Positions 34,170-43,472 of a stretch of DNA of 64,000 bases are shown piece after piece. The notes below the pieces were generated by a model. It saw only the letters and a list, made by a program, of their open reading frames with translations, was not told the origin of the DNA and searched no databases. Numbering within the stretch: the stretch's first letter is position 1; each line of letters opens with the position of its first letter. The translations under genes were made by a program, and so were the position numbers. Source of the DNA: Nostoc sp. XA010 (GTDB taxonomy: Bacteria; Cyanobacteriota; Cyanobacteriia; Cyanobacteriales; Nostocaceae); NCBI RefSeq assembly GCF_020829625.1, contig NZ_JAIVFX010000007.1, positions 193,344 to 257,343 on the forward strand, written 5' to 3'.

Positions 34170-36326
34170 CTACGGGCAACTAGAATGAATGCCTCCTTGA
34201 GTACAAATGTATGCGATTTGCTTGGGATCTAAATTTTTGGCTTTAGAAAAATCAACCCCTTGGACTACGGCAGATACTGAGCCTAAATCTGGGGTTTCTA
34301 CAAATTGATCGGCTGGATCTTGTTTACTAGGAGCGAGAATTGCTCCCTTAAAATCTGCTCCAGCAACATTTGCCCCCCGTAAATCTGCAAGACTCAGGTC
34401 GGCATTTTGCAAGTTAGCGTTTTCCATCTGGGCAGAACGCAAAACAGCACCAGCTAGACGAGTGGCGCGAAGGTTAGCATTGCTGAGATTAGCACGATCC
34501 AAATAGGCTCCTGATAAATCTGCCCCTTGCCAATCAGTGTTCATTAAGTTGGCAAAGGATAATTGTGTTCCTATGGCAGTGGCGCGACCTAAACGGGCAG
34601 CGTACAGATTGGCTTCATTCAGTTTAGCGTCACCTAAATCTGCTCCAGTCAAGCTGGCTTTTTCCAAAAGTGCGTTTCGTAGATCGGCTCCTACTAGTTG
34701 GGCGCTGTTGAGTTTAGCCTCATATAGACGTGCATTGGATAAGTTGGCTCTGTTGAGAGTGGCGCGGCTCAAATCGGTACGGTTCATCAAGACGCGACTG
34801 AGATTAGCATCAGTAAGATTGGCTTGCTGTAACTGAGCTTGGCTTAAATCAGCCATCACATCATCATAGGTATCCCAACGTCCATCTTCACCCACGTCTC
34901 GAAAACGGCTACCCTTAAAGCTGGCTTGGTTAAGATTTGCAGATTTAAATTTAACTCCTGACAAATCAAGGTTATCTAGTACCAAGTTGAAGAAGGAACT
35001 TCCTGGCGTCCCGCTTTGACCTAATTGGGTGCTACTAAGGTCAACGCCCTCGATTTTACCGCTATAAACAGAGAGAATCTTGTTAAGCGTTCGCTGGTTT
35101 CTTTGTAACCGCCCTTGCCGTAATTCCCGTTCTTGGGTTGCAGTACTACCCATAGACTCTAGTTCGCTAACCAAAAACTGATTCTTATTTTTTAGTTCTG
35201 GGATGGCTTTGGGCCCAACAGTTGTCAAAGCTTGTTGAATTGTATCCAAGAGGCTGGGGTTGGTTTCGCTAACCAAGAGATCAGTCAGAAATTTAGCGGA
35301 CTGTGGGTGATTAATGCCACCCATAGCCAGAATTGTACTTTGGCGTTGCTCATTAGTCGCTCCAGAGTTGGAATTCCATTGGTTGCTAAGTTCGAGGGAC
35401 TGTTCCCTGTTGATTTCCTCGGTTGCTCGCTGGGATTGTTGAATTTGGATATAAACTTGAGTACCTATTAAAGTTGCCAACACAGCAGTCATACTCGTAA
35501 GCCCTATCCCAAACAAAGTCAAATTAGGATTTTGCTGTATCCGCCGCCAAAGATTAGGCGACTGGTTGGTTTCGGCTGCCGCTAATTCTTCTCCCTCCTG
35601 CCATTCTTCTGCTTGATCATTACCATCAGCAGACTGAGCTTGTTTGTTATTAGCTAAAAGTGAGGATGGCAAGGGGCGAGTCGCATCTATTGTATAAGTG
35701 CCTGCAAGTTGATCGTGCAATGCGCGACGCCCCCGGCGCGACGGTAAGCCTATCCCTTCACCCACAATCATTAACAAAGATAAAAATATGAATAATCCTA
35801 AATTAGGAAAAGCAAAGCTGTAGCGCCACAGCAGATAGGCGATAGAAATGGGTACAGTCCAACGCCCAACTCCTTCTCTAATTACAACTGCCCCCAAACC
35901 AGGTGGTCTTCCTTGCTCGTTGACAACCCGCACTTTTAACCAACGTTTAGGAATTGTGCTACCAGTCTTAGCCAGTAAATACAATTGCCACCATGAAAGA
36001 GTTACAGGTGCTAACAGGGCGATTGTCCACAAAATATTAGTTGGCCATGCCACGTTACGGATGCCATAGCTAACAGGTAGAGCCAGGGGTCTAGCGATCG
36101 CTCTTTCTGTGACTACCAGCACGGGGTTAAGGGGCACTCGATTAAAATCGCTTCTAGAATCGGCATAAACACCAATGCTGAAGGGAATCAACCCACTTGT
36201 AACCACTAGTGTAATTTCAGCCGCCCAAGCAGCAAACCGCCTGCTTGCTAGTAGCAACGAATTGGCTCTTTCTGGTTGTTTAGACTGCCCAGATTGATTA
36301 CTTCTTTTGACAATTGGTGTCGTCAT
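34170..36326 (-). CDS. RDD-domain membrane protein with C-terminal pentapeptide repeats
   Basis: A 718-residue protein. An RDD domain with several membrane helices covers about 25-230 (AAWAAEITLVVTSGLIPFSI, GSTIPKRWLKVRVV, RRALHDQLAGTYTID), another helix is at about 275, and residues 440-690 hold some 30 pentapeptide units of A(D/N)Lxx type (ANLTDANLSRVLMNRTDLS, ADLRNALLEKASLTGADLG). The last 30 residues carry two cysteines. ATG 36326 follows AAGGAAATTATGCG. Combining an RDD membrane part with a long pentapeptide helix is typical of cyanobacteria; function is unknown. Confidence 0.88.
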   Translation of the reverse strand: MTTPIVKRSNQSGQSKQPERANSLLLASRRFAAWAAEITLVVTSGLIPFSIGVYADSRSDFNRVPLNPVLVVTERAIARPLALPVSYGIRNVAWPTNILWTIALLAPVTLSWWQLYLLAKTGSTIPKRWLKVRVVNEQGRPPGLGAVVIREGVGRWTVPISIAYLLWRYSFAFPNLGLFIFLSLLMIVGEGIGLPSRRGRRALHDQLAGTYTIDATRPLPSSLLANNKQAQSADGNDQAEEWQEGEELAAAETNQSPNLWRRIQQNPNLTLFGIGLTSMTAVLATLIGTQVYIQIQQSQRATEEINREQSLELSNQWNSNSGATNEQRQSTILAMGGINHPQSAKFLTDLLVSETNPSLLDTIQQALTTVGPKAIPELKNKNQFLVSELESMGSTATQERELRQGRLQRNQRTLNKILSVYSGKIEGVDLSSTQLGQSGTPGSSFFNLVLDNLDLSGVKFKSANLNQASFKGSRFRDVGEDGRWDTYDDVMADLSQAQLQQANLTDANLSRVLMNRTDLSRATLNRANLSNARLYEAKLNSAQLVGADLRNALLEKASLTGADLGDAKLNEANLYAARLGRATAIGTQLSFANLMNTDWQGADLSGAYLDRANLSNANLRATRLAGAVLRSAQMENANLQNADLSLADLRGANVAGADFKGAILAPSKQDPADQFVETPDLGSVSAVVQGVDFSKAKNLDPKQIAYICTQGGIHSSCP

Positions 36327-36441
36327 CGCATAATTTCCTTTGAGATTATTTATACGCCATTTATACGCCGCGATCGGCACAGTTAAAATAGACTAAGCTA
36401 ATCGGCAAAAAGAAAAGCATATTGAAATAGAATGCAGTCAT

Positions 36442-36476
36442 AAGTCAGGAGCCTTTTTTATCATGGCTCCTGACTT
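36442..36476. terminator. 12-bp perfect hairpin downstream of 36517-36852 gene
   Basis: AAGTCAGGAGCC and GGCTCCTGACTT are perfectly complementary, with an 11-nt loop. It is located just after the stop of the minus-strand gene at 36517 and before the RDD gene. No U-run follows on the minus strand, so the terminator call rests on stem strength and position. Confidence 0.55.
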
Positions 36477-36516
36477 TCATAACTACAGGTATGCAAAGTA
36501 AATGCATATCAGCTTA

Positions 36517-36852
36517 TTACTTACGTTGAAAGCTACTGGACACAAAAATTTTGTATCCAACATACACTAACACTGCCAAAAGTGCCAAACTAATTACAGA
36601 TGCAACCAGTTTAAACACTGCTTGCAGCATTGCCAAGCCTACTAGCACCGTCACACCCGAAACTACCAGCTTTTTTGTTCCAGATAAGCTGTTGAACCAA
36701 ATCTGAAATCGCTCCAGTTGCAAATTAAATTTGGCAAAAATAGATGCCTCAGTTTGTTTTTGTGGTTGGGGAACCACTTCCGGCGAAGAATTAATCTCTG
36801 CCTCTAGCTTATTGAGGCGACGCTGCAAGTCTTCTTCTCTTTGAGGATTCAT
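36517..36852 (-). CDS. small membrane protein with N-terminal coiled coil
   Basis: A 111-residue protein from ATG 36852. Residues 1-25 form a short coiled coil (EEDLQRRLNKLEAEI), then a proline-rich stretch, and two hydrophobic segments near 62-105 (KLVVSGVTVLVGLAMLQAVF; VISLALLAVLVYVGYKIF). It could be a membrane-remodelling or anchoring protein. No family name can be given with certainty. Confidence 0.75.
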   Translation of the reverse strand: MNPQREEDLQRRLNKLEAEINSSPEVVPQPQKQTEASIFAKFNLQLERFQIWFNSLSGTKKLVVSGVTVLVGLAMLQAVFKLVASVISLALLAVLVYVGYKIFVSSSFQRK

Positions 36853-37236
36853 CAATCTTTTCTACCTCAGCTAGGTCACTTATTCCACAACAGACAACCA
36901 AATTATATTTTTGGTGGTTGTCTTAGTGATTTTAGCTAATGTCTGTGTATGCAATACCTTTCTAGGCAGTAAAAATTATGATGATTTTTGAAATATTAAC
37001 GTACTACGGATTGAAGTGTAAAATGTATAGTAGAAAATTTTGGTGTAAAAGCGCCACTACACATAGATAATTTGCATAGTTAATGGTCTTTATACCCATC
37101 GTATCTTCACAAAAAATCCTTAAATGAATGGTATTGCTTTATACAGCAGATTTTGGAACCAAGATAGATTGCTGCCGTCTATTAAATCAGACGATATAAC
37201 AATATTGCTCTAAAAAAAATTGGAGCATTAATTAAA
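36853..37236. other. 384-bp divergent intergenic region
   Basis: It holds the promoters for the two divergent small genes and a hairpin GACAACCA-N14-TGGTTGTC at 36893-36922. GGAG lies 11 nt before ATG 37237. Nothing else was recognised. Confidence 0.5.
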
Positions 37237-37677
37237 ATGAAAACGCTTAGGCTACTTACAATTGTTCCCACAGCTTTGGCGATGAGCTTGGTTTTTGCCC
37301 AGACTAATTTGGCACAGACACCAACAATCCAAATTAATCGGAATCTCCAAGCAGATCCACTGGTTTTGAAGGGAAAGTCTGGGGGAACTGTCAAAAGTAA
37401 TTGTGGCAATATTACCACTGAACCTAATCACGTTATCCAGGTTACAGAATCACTACCTTATTTGCGATTAACAGTAGAGAGTGAAGGAAAGCCAACGCTA
37501 TTGATCGATGGGCCTGGGGGGCGTTTTTGTGTAATGGCAGATAAATATTCTGGAGGCAAGCCAGAACTTTCTGGTTTCTGGCAAGCAGGAACATACTCGC
37601 TGTTTGTGGGCGAACAATCCCAAGGAAAGCCAAACTTTAACTACACCCTCTCAATCTCGCAAGAAACAAAGAAATAG
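37237..37677 (+). CDS. secreted protein of unknown function
   Basis: A 146-residue exported protein: signal peptide MKTLRLLTIVPTALAMSLVF with cleavage near NLA-QT. The mature domain is strand-rich with two cysteines (SNCGNI, RFCVMAD) that may form a disulfide, and ends FNYTLSISQ. The GPGGRFCVMAD and GTYSLFVGEQ segments recall small cyanobacterial periplasmic beta-sandwich domains that resemble pre-peptidase C-terminal domains. Function is unknown. Confidence 0.75.
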   Translation: MKTLRLLTIVPTALAMSLVFAQTNLAQTPTIQINRNLQADPLVLKGKSGGTVKSNCGNITTEPNHVIQVTESLPYLRLTVESEGKPTLLIDGPGGRFCVMADKYSGGKPELSGFWQAGTYSLFVGEQSQGKPNFNYTLSISQETKK

Positions 37678-37680
37678 TCA

Positions 37681-37725
37681 TTTGTCCTTTGCTAATGACC
37701 AATGACTAATGACTAATGACTAATC
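37681..37725. repeat. heptad repeat AATGACT
   Basis: Tandem TGACTAA / AATGACT units between two convergent genes. Same class as those at 34062, 50455 and 53950-53985. Confidence 0.75.
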
Positions 37726-38091
37726 TTCCAGTGATTTGCCTGGGATTTCGACAGCTTTGACATCAATTGTGCCTTCTGGTGTAAAGCGCTGAAAATGACT
37801 ATTTTGTACTAAGAGTGACTCTCCACAGCTAGGGCACTGCAACTGACTGTTATTTAAACCTGTAAATTCATATCTACAGACGGGACACTGGTCAGCAACC
37901 AAGTTACGTTGCAGCCACCAACGAAAGCCAAAAAAAGCCACAATGGGTGCTAAAAACAGCAACCCGACAATAATTAGTAACGAATTAACCAACCAACCCA
38001 AGCCCAGTGATACCAGCAACCAAATAACTGCCAGCAGGGTAAGCCAAGGGCGGAGATTTAAAAGATTCAATTGGAATGACTTAAAGCTCAT
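37720..38091 (-). CDS. membrane protein with cytosolic zinc ribbon
   Basis: A 123-residue protein with two adjacent helices (LTLLAVIWLLVSLGLGWLV, about 16-36; LLIIVGLLFLAPIVAFFGF, about 38-57), then a zinc-ribbon type CPVC-x15-CPSC motif at about 70-90. The last 30 residues are unstructured and acidic. No known family beyond this architecture is recognised. It is on the same strand as the glycosyltransferase and gmd genes but may be independent. Confidence 0.78.
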   Translation of the reverse strand: MSFKSFQLNLLNLRPWLTLLAVIWLLVSLGLGWLVNSLLIIVGLLFLAPIVAFFGFRWWLQRNLVADQCPVCRYEFTGLNNSQLQCPSCGESLLVQNSHFQRFTPEGTIDVKAVEIPGKSLED

Positions 38092-38166
38092 TTTTTAAAT
38101 GTCGTCCTGCTCTCCTTCTAGGATAGCGATTTTAGTCATTGGCCATTTGTCATTTGTTATTTTGAC

Positions 38167-39348
38167 TCAAATGGACTTCATTACTGAGGATAGAAGAACT
38201 TTTTGTAAGTGCTGTTGAAAGGCATCTATGCCAAACAGAGCGATCGCTTGTTCTCTTAGCCACTCTCCATTACATCGCTGGTCATTCCCTTGAAGCATTT
38301 CTATACAAGCCTCTGCTACAGCATCAGGACTGCGGTGTGGGACTCGCCATCCCAGTTTACCATCTTGCAAAGGATCGGCTGAACCATCGTCGTCACCGGA
38401 TAATACAGGCACTCCACAAGCCATTGCTTCCAGATAAACTATGCCAAAGCCTTCTTGTGAAGGCATAATATAGGCATCAGCAAGGCGGTAATGTTCTATT
38501 AATTCTTCTGTTGCAACAAAACCAGCAAATACGACGCGATCGCTCACACCTAAATATTCAGCTAGTTTAGCTAATCGCGGTTGGTCATCACCGCGACCTA
38601 TTACCAAATATTTCACTTCTGGGAAAACTTGAGCGACTTGTGGTAATGCCCGAATCGTTACATCTACACCCTTGTAAATATCTCCTGACCATAACCGCGC
38701 TACTGTCATTAGCACCTTAGCACCAGTTAAGCCATACTTTTGCACTAATTCTGGCTGCTTGGAACCAGGAGTAAATTTATCCCCATCAATTGCACAAGGC
38801 ATCATTTGTACAATTTTCGGGTTTAGACTATTTGTAGCACAAGCGCGATCGCGGCTGTAACGACTAATTGTCCAAATTCCAGCTGCTGATGTCAGGGTGC
38901 GACGTTCTTGATTTTTGAGCGGTTCCCAGACTTCTTTGCCGTAAGTTAGCACTGTGTAAGGAATCCCCAAGGGCTGGCAAAGAGTTTGTACTAATACTCC
39001 TAAGTTAATATGACCGCAGAAAACTTGTTCTGGACGGTTTTGCAATAGACACTTAAGTAAAGCTGCTGCCATTTGCAATCTTCCCAAATAGGGAGACTGA
39101 TTTTTAAAGTAATGAAATTTTAAGTTCTTGTCTTTAAACGGATTTAAGCTCTCAGGACTATCTCGCAGCAAAAAGACTTCCGCTTTGTAGACTTGGCTCA
39201 ATCCCAGATAGGCGCGAAAAATATCTTTTATATATGATTGAATACCGCCTTCGTGGGCAAAAATTTCTAAAAACACGAAGACATGATTAGTTTTTTCGTT
39301 AATTTTATCACCTAACTTGAGGGTTTCTGTCACTGTAGTGATATGCAT
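38167..39348 (-). CDS. GT4-family glycosyltransferase
   Basis: A 393-residue GT-B fold glycosyltransferase. Family 4 features are an early HEGGIQSY glycine-rich acceptor loop, ARLWSGDIYKGVDVTIRALP with the nucleotide-sugar contact lysine, VIGRGDDQPRLAKLA, and the EX7E region PSQEGFGIVYLEAMACGVPVL. It lies 56 bp downstream of a GDP-mannose 4,6-dehydratase, so it probably adds a GDP-linked deoxyhexose to a surface polysaccharide. Exact acceptor and sugar are unknown. Confidence 0.92.
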   Translation of the reverse strand: MHITTVTETLKLGDKINEKTNHVFVFLEIFAHEGGIQSYIKDIFRAYLGLSQVYKAEVFLLRDSPESLNPFKDKNLKFHYFKNQSPYLGRLQMAAALLKCLLQNRPEQVFCGHINLGVLVQTLCQPLGIPYTVLTYGKEVWEPLKNQERRTLTSAAGIWTISRYSRDRACATNSLNPKIVQMMPCAIDGDKFTPGSKQPELVQKYGLTGAKVLMTVARLWSGDIYKGVDVTIRALPQVAQVFPEVKYLVIGRGDDQPRLAKLAEYLGVSDRVVFAGFVATEELIEHYRLADAYIMPSQEGFGIVYLEAMACGVPVLSGDDDGSADPLQDGKLGWRVPHRSPDAVAEACIEMLQGNDQRCNGEWLREQAIALFGIDAFQQHLQKVLLSSVMKSI

Positions 39349-39403
39349 GTTAGGTTATTTACACTCGCGGTAAGGGTGCGATGCCTGCGGCAAAAACTTC
39401 ATC

Positions 39404-40372
39404 CTACGCACCGCTTTTTAACCGCTCTAAATCTGTTTTTACCATTTTTTCTAAAAGTTCTTCAAAGCTCACTTGGGGTTCCCAACCAAGGTTTATTTTA
39501 GCTTTACTGGGGTTAGCTACTAGTTCAAAATGCTCATCTTGTCGCAATAAGCTGGTATTTAAAACTATATGCTGCGTCCAATCCAATCCGACAGACTCAA
39601 AGGCTGCGGCAACTAACTCTCTAACACTGTGCAGTTTACCAGTGCCTATCACATATTCTTCTGGTTCATCAACTTGCAACATTAACCACATTGCTTGCAC
39701 GTAATCACCCGCAAACCCCCAATCGCGTTTGGCATCTAAATTACCCATTTCTAAGGTGTCAGTTAAACCCAATTTAATCGATGCGGCTGCCAAAGAAACT
39801 TTGCGTGTAACAAACTGAGGCGGACGTAGAGGAGACTCATGGTTATATAAAATTCCACTACAGGCAAATAACCCATAGCGCTGTCTGTGATGCACCATTG
39901 TCCAATGGGCGTGCATCTTGGCCGCAGCATAGGGATTTTTGGGGCGAAAAGGCGTTTCCTCATCTTGAGGCGAAATAAATACATCGCCAAACATTTCTGA
40001 GCTACTGGCTTGATAAAATCTAGTGGATAAACCAACCTTTCGTACTGCTTCCAAAAGCCTGGTAGCCGTACCAGTTATCAGATCCAGGGTTCCCAATGGG
40101 TCGTTCCAAGAATCATGTACAAAACTGGGAGCCGCCAAATTGTAAATTTCTTGGGGACGCAGTTGTTCAACTGCGGTCAACAGCGCCGTATTATCCCTTA
40201 AGTCAACCGTAAAAATTTCTACCTGATTTGCCAGTGTTCCCAGTTTGGTCAAATTAGGTTGTCGATGTGGGGGTACTAATCCTACAACTCTGTAACCACG
40301 GTTGAGGAGCAAATGGCTGAGATAGTAGCCATCTTGACCAGTTATGCCTGTAATTAGGGCTGTCTTAATCAT
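39404..40372 (-). CDS. gmd: GDP-mannose 4,6-dehydratase
   Basis: A short-chain dehydrogenase of 322 residues that converts GDP-mannose to GDP-4-keto-6-deoxymannose, the precursor of GDP-fucose and GDP-rhamnose. The NAD(P) loop is TGITGQDGYYLS, the catalytic residues are in ASSSEMFGD and NPYAAAKMHAHW (YxxxK), and HESPLRPPQFVTRK is the substrate segment. Start at 40372 follows GGGGAGAAAAT; the longer frame is not supported. It pairs with the GT4 gene downstream. Confidence 0.93.
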   Translation of the reverse strand: MIKTALITGITGQDGYYLSHLLLNRGYRVVGLVPPHRQPNLTKLGTLANQVEIFTVDLRDNTALLTAVEQLRPQEIYNLAAPSFVHDSWNDPLGTLDLITGTATRLLEAVRKVGLSTRFYQASSSEMFGDVFISPQDEETPFRPKNPYAAAKMHAHWTMVHHRQRYGLFACSGILYNHESPLRPPQFVTRKVSLAAASIKLGLTDTLEMGNLDAKRDWGFAGDYVQAMWLMLQVDEPEEYVIGTGKLHSVRELVAAAFESVGLDWTQHIVLNTSLLRQDEHFELVANPSKAKINLGWEPQVSFEELLEKMVKTDLERLKSGA

Positions 40373-40757
40373 ATTTTCTCCCCCTATTTCCTCTATCTCT
40401 TTAAGCACAGAATGGCACTTGTTGGAGAATAAAAATAAGATTCTCAACACTGCTGACAAATATTAACAAGGGAGCTAGGGTAACTCGAATGTTATCTTTA
40501 CTGTATTCCTTAATTCTTTTTATACAACAATATTCTTTGAGGCTTTACAAAATGCTCATTTATTATGAGCATTTTTAAGTAAAAAACATATTACCCTAAT
40601 CCAGATAATATTAAAAAAGCAGTATACTTTTATCAATCAAATAACTATTTATTTAACCCACGACTCCTGCCGCTCGTGCTTCTGTTTTGATGCGAGTGGC
40701 ACTACTTCTCTACGCTACGCCTTCGCTCAGAACCCAAAATTGGCATCAGAAGTATTC
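40373..40757. other. 385-bp intergenic region with a terminator-like hairpin
   Basis: AAATGCTCAT-TTATT-ATGAGCATTT (40550-40574) is a perfect 10-bp stem followed by T-rich DNA, placed between two minus-strand genes; it could end the transcript of the upstream anti-sigma gene. A fragment CTCTACGCTACGCCTTCGCT at about 40709-40728 belongs to the dispersed repeat seen at 1816 and 22133. Confidence 0.6.
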
Positions 40758-41201
40758 TTACTTTTGTGCTTCTTGAGAGTATTTGACGATGAGAAGGCAA
40801 TTTCTACCATCTGCACCACGTTCGTATACAACACGATCAGCCAACCGCCGCAGGAGAAACCATCCATAACCGCCTACTTGCAGCGTACCTGGTTCTGGCT
40901 CTGCGATCGCATCAGGATTGAAAGGTTTTCCATAATCCCAAATTCTAATCTCTAGTCGGTCAATCCACAGATAAATGTTAATCTCAATGGTTGTTTCCGG
41001 GGGTAAAGCATGATGAGCATGACGAACAGCGTTGGTAAAGCCTTCTGCTAATGCTAAATTAAGGCGATCAAGTTGGGTTTTTGACCAGCCAAGTTGAGAC
41101 AAATGTTGCAGACAAAATTGCTCAAACCATTCTTGCACCTGGTTTAGGAGACTGAGTTCGCTCTTAACCGTCAGATGGTCTTGCTGCACTATGCTAAACA
41201 T
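40758..41201 (-). CDS. RsbW-like anti-sigma factor / serine kinase ATPase
   Basis: A 147-residue GHKL-fold ATPase of the HATPase_c_2 class. The N-box is LNLALAEGFTNAVRHAHH, the G1 box is WDYGKPFNP, and the G2-like loop is GGYGWFLLRRLAD. Such proteins bind and phosphorylate an anti-anti-sigma partner. Start at 41201 (MFSIVQQDHLTVKSEL) matches the usual start of the domain; the longer frame of 53 residues looks non-coding. Neither a partner STAS gene nor a sigma gene is nearby. Confidence 0.87.
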   Translation of the reverse strand: MFSIVQQDHLTVKSELSLLNQVQEWFEQFCLQHLSQLGWSKTQLDRLNLALAEGFTNAVRHAHHALPPETTIEINIYLWIDRLEIRIWDYGKPFNPDAIAEPEPGTLQVGGYGWFLLRRLADRVVYERGADGRNCLLIVKYSQEAQK

Positions 41202-41469
41202 TAACTGTGACTTAAATATAAGTAAACCCAAGTTGCTAGTTATTAAATTTTGCACTATTCGCAGAATTTCTTTGATATAGAAAAATCTAAATTTAGATAT
41301 TCTATGTCCCAAAAGACAAAACATGAACGATTTTGGCATTTCGAGGGTTATAACTAGCAACTTACGTTAAGTAAGTGAAAATGTTTGTATTTGATGACTT
41401 TTGGTGAATTTAAATTTTGGAATAGCTTTTACGTCCAAAACTTCAGATCCTAGATGCAATCTGAATTAT

Positions 41470-41551
41470 TAAAATTGACGCCTGTAAATTTCTTTCAAAA
41501 GCACATCTGCATCTGCTCTTGAAACTCACAGGCGTCAAAGCACTTTGTGCT
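41470..41551 (-). terminator. composite terminator after petD
   Basis: On the minus strand, right after the petD stop, come a short hairpin AGCAC-AAA-GTGCT and then a long one whose outer stem TTGACGCCTGT/ACAGGCGTCAA (11 bp, perfect) encloses an inner stem TTTCAAGAGCA/TGCTTTTGAAA (10 of 11). TTTTAAT follows. Stem plus T-run fits intrinsic termination. Confidence 0.8.
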
Positions 41552-41558
41552 GACTAAT

Positions 41559-42041
41559 TTAGAATAGTCCCAAGGTCAAAGATTTATCCAATGGCAAGGC
41601 AGCACCAATACCCAGCCACAAGGTGATAAGGGTACCAAAGAGGAACACTGTGGTTGCAACTGGACGACGGAAGGGGTTTTGGAACTTATTAACGTTCTCA
41701 ATAAAGGGAACGAGGATTAGCCCCACTGGTACGGAACCCATTGCTAACACTCCTAAAAGTTTGTTAGGAAGCGATCGCAAAATCTGGAAGACTGGATACA
41801 AGTACCACTCTGGCAAAATTTCCAATGGTGTGGCGAAAGGATTTGCTGGTTCACCGGTCATAGCGGGATCTAGCACCGCTAGAGCCACAATCGCAGCGAA
41901 GGAACCCATGATCACGATTGGAAAGACATAAAGTAGGTCATTAGGCCAAGCGGGTTCACCATAGTAGTTGTGACCCATGCCTTTAGCTAGTTTGGCTCTT
42001 AACTGAGGATCGCTCAGGTCAGGTTTTTTTTGTGTTGACAT
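41559..42041 (-). CDS. petD: cytochrome b6-f complex subunit IV
   Basis: Subunit IV of the photosynthetic cytochrome b6f complex, 160 residues and three membrane helices. It carries the Qo-site [14 protein letters not shown] segment and [15 protein letters not shown]. Length and sequence match cyanobacterial PetD closely. It lies 258 bp downstream of petB in the same direction and is closed by a composite terminator. Confidence 0.98.
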   Translation of the reverse strand: MSTQKKPDLSDPQLRAKLAKGMGHNYYGEPAWPNDLLYVFPIVIMGSFAAIVALAVLDPAMTGEPANPFATPLEILPEWYLYPVFQILRSLPNKLLGVLAMGSVPVGLILVPFIENVNKFQNPFRRPVATTVFLFGTLITLWLGIGAALPLDKSLTLGLF

Positions 42042-42299
42042 TTTGAAATATTCTCTCCTGCTTAAGTTAAATTAAAGCATTTGTGAAAGCTATCAGCTAC
42101 TAGGCAACCCTAGCCTTGCGGCAAACAGTATTTGTCTATTTACACTCAGCCGCCTGGAGAGTCTCTACAGCTTTAGCCTTCAGATACAAGTGTTTGTTTT
42201 TTGGAACTTATGTACAATTAATTTCTTGTGTTTCATAAGTTTAAAACAAACAACTTCATCTGGGAACGGATAAATTTTGCCGAGGGCTAATAGCTGAGA

Positions 42300-42947
42300 T
42301 TACAAAGGCCCGGAAATGCCTTGCTTACGAATCATCAAGAAGTGAAACAGCATGAAGACTGCAATCAACCAAGGCAGTACAAAGGTGTGTGCGCTATAGT
42401 AACGAGTTAGTGTTGCTTGACCAACACTCGAACCGCCGCGCAGCAAGTCGGAAATCAGAACGCCAACCACGGGAATTGCTTCTGGTACGCCGCTAACGAT
42501 TTTCACAGCCCAGTAGCCAATTTGATCCCAAGGTAAGGAATAGCCTGTGACTCCAAAAGAAACTGTAATCACAGCCAGGATGACACCACTTATCCAGGTC
42601 AGTTCGCGGGGCTTTTTGAAACCACCAGTCAGATAAACCCGGAAGGTGTGCAAAATCATCATCAATACCATCATGCTGGCAGACCAGCGATGGATGGAGC
42701 GAATTAGCCAACCGAAGCTTACTTCATTCATGATGTACTCCACAGAGGAGAAAGCTTCAGTAACTGTTGGTCTGTAGTAGAACGTCATCGCAAATCCAGT
42801 GGCAAACTGGATGAGAAAGCAAACCAGGGTAATTCCACCCAAACAGTAGAAGATGTTGACGTGAGGAGGGACGTACTTACTAGTAACGTCTTCGGCGAGT
42901 GCCTGAATCTCCAGGCGTTCCTCAAACCAGTCGGAAACGTTGGCCAT
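42300..42947 (-). CDS. petB: cytochrome b6
   Basis: The heme-carrying cytochrome b6 subunit, 215 residues and four helices. Heme-ligand histidines are in [24 protein letters not shown] (quoted: IHRWSAS and ILHTFRVYL) and in [11 protein letters not shown] and [36 protein letters not shown] is the standard start, and the Cys for heme c(n) is in FYCLGG. It is transcribed with petD and is divergent from ctpA, an arrangement common in cyanobacteria. Confidence 0.98.
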   Translation of the reverse strand: MANVSDWFEERLEIQALAEDVTSKYVPPHVNIFYCLGGITLVCFLIQFATGFAMTFYYRPTVTEAFSSVEYIMNEVSFGWLIRSIHRWSASMMVLMMILHTFRVYLTGGFKKPRELTWISGVILAVITVSFGVTGYSLPWDQIGYWAVKIVSGVPEAIPVVGVLISDLLRGGSSVGQATLTRYYSAHTFVLPWLIAVFMLFHFLMIRKQGISGPL

Positions 42948-43472
42948 ACAATCTCAAGTTCCTAAAAGTCGGTTGCGGTTGATAAATCCCGAAGTTCTGA
43001 ATCGGCGACCAAAATTCTGATGAACTCAAGCCTCGGCATCCTGTGAGTTTGCCTTTAGGTTTTCCCGTTCGATAAAGGAAAGGGGTTGCCACAGGCTAGG
43101 GTAGCAGCAGAATTGTCTACGGACTTCTCATAAGCCGCCGCTCAGACTTCTCTCCCAATTAGCAATTTTGGGATTTTAGTAAAGACGAGTTTTTTTGCTT
43201 ATCAGCTTTTGGCGTGCTAAGAGTCTTCAGAAACTTTACACTCTGTAAAGAAGGAATATATTGCGATCTCTTTACGCCCCTGCACAGAAAATGGTGGACA
43301 CAAAGTAGATTTTATCCTTTGGTGAGTGGATACAACGCATCAGTTGACTGAACAACTTGATGAGAGGAATGCACCACTTCTATAAAAAAAGTAACATAAT
43401 CGAGAGATAGATTTCATCAACAACAGAGGAAGTGGGCATTTCTAGGCAATTTGGGTTGAGGTGGAATTGATA
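42948..43472. other. 525-bp divergent region between petB and ctpA
   Basis: It holds both promoters. A short hairpin CTTTACA-CTC-TGTAAAG is at 43234-43250. Two adjoining purine-rich stretches precede ctpA. No ORF or repeat family is seen. Confidence 0.55.

Noticed and set aside
34537..34836. Plus-strand ORF of 99 codons within the pentapeptide region
   Set aside because: Repeat periodicity of the pentapeptide gene keeps the opposite frame open.
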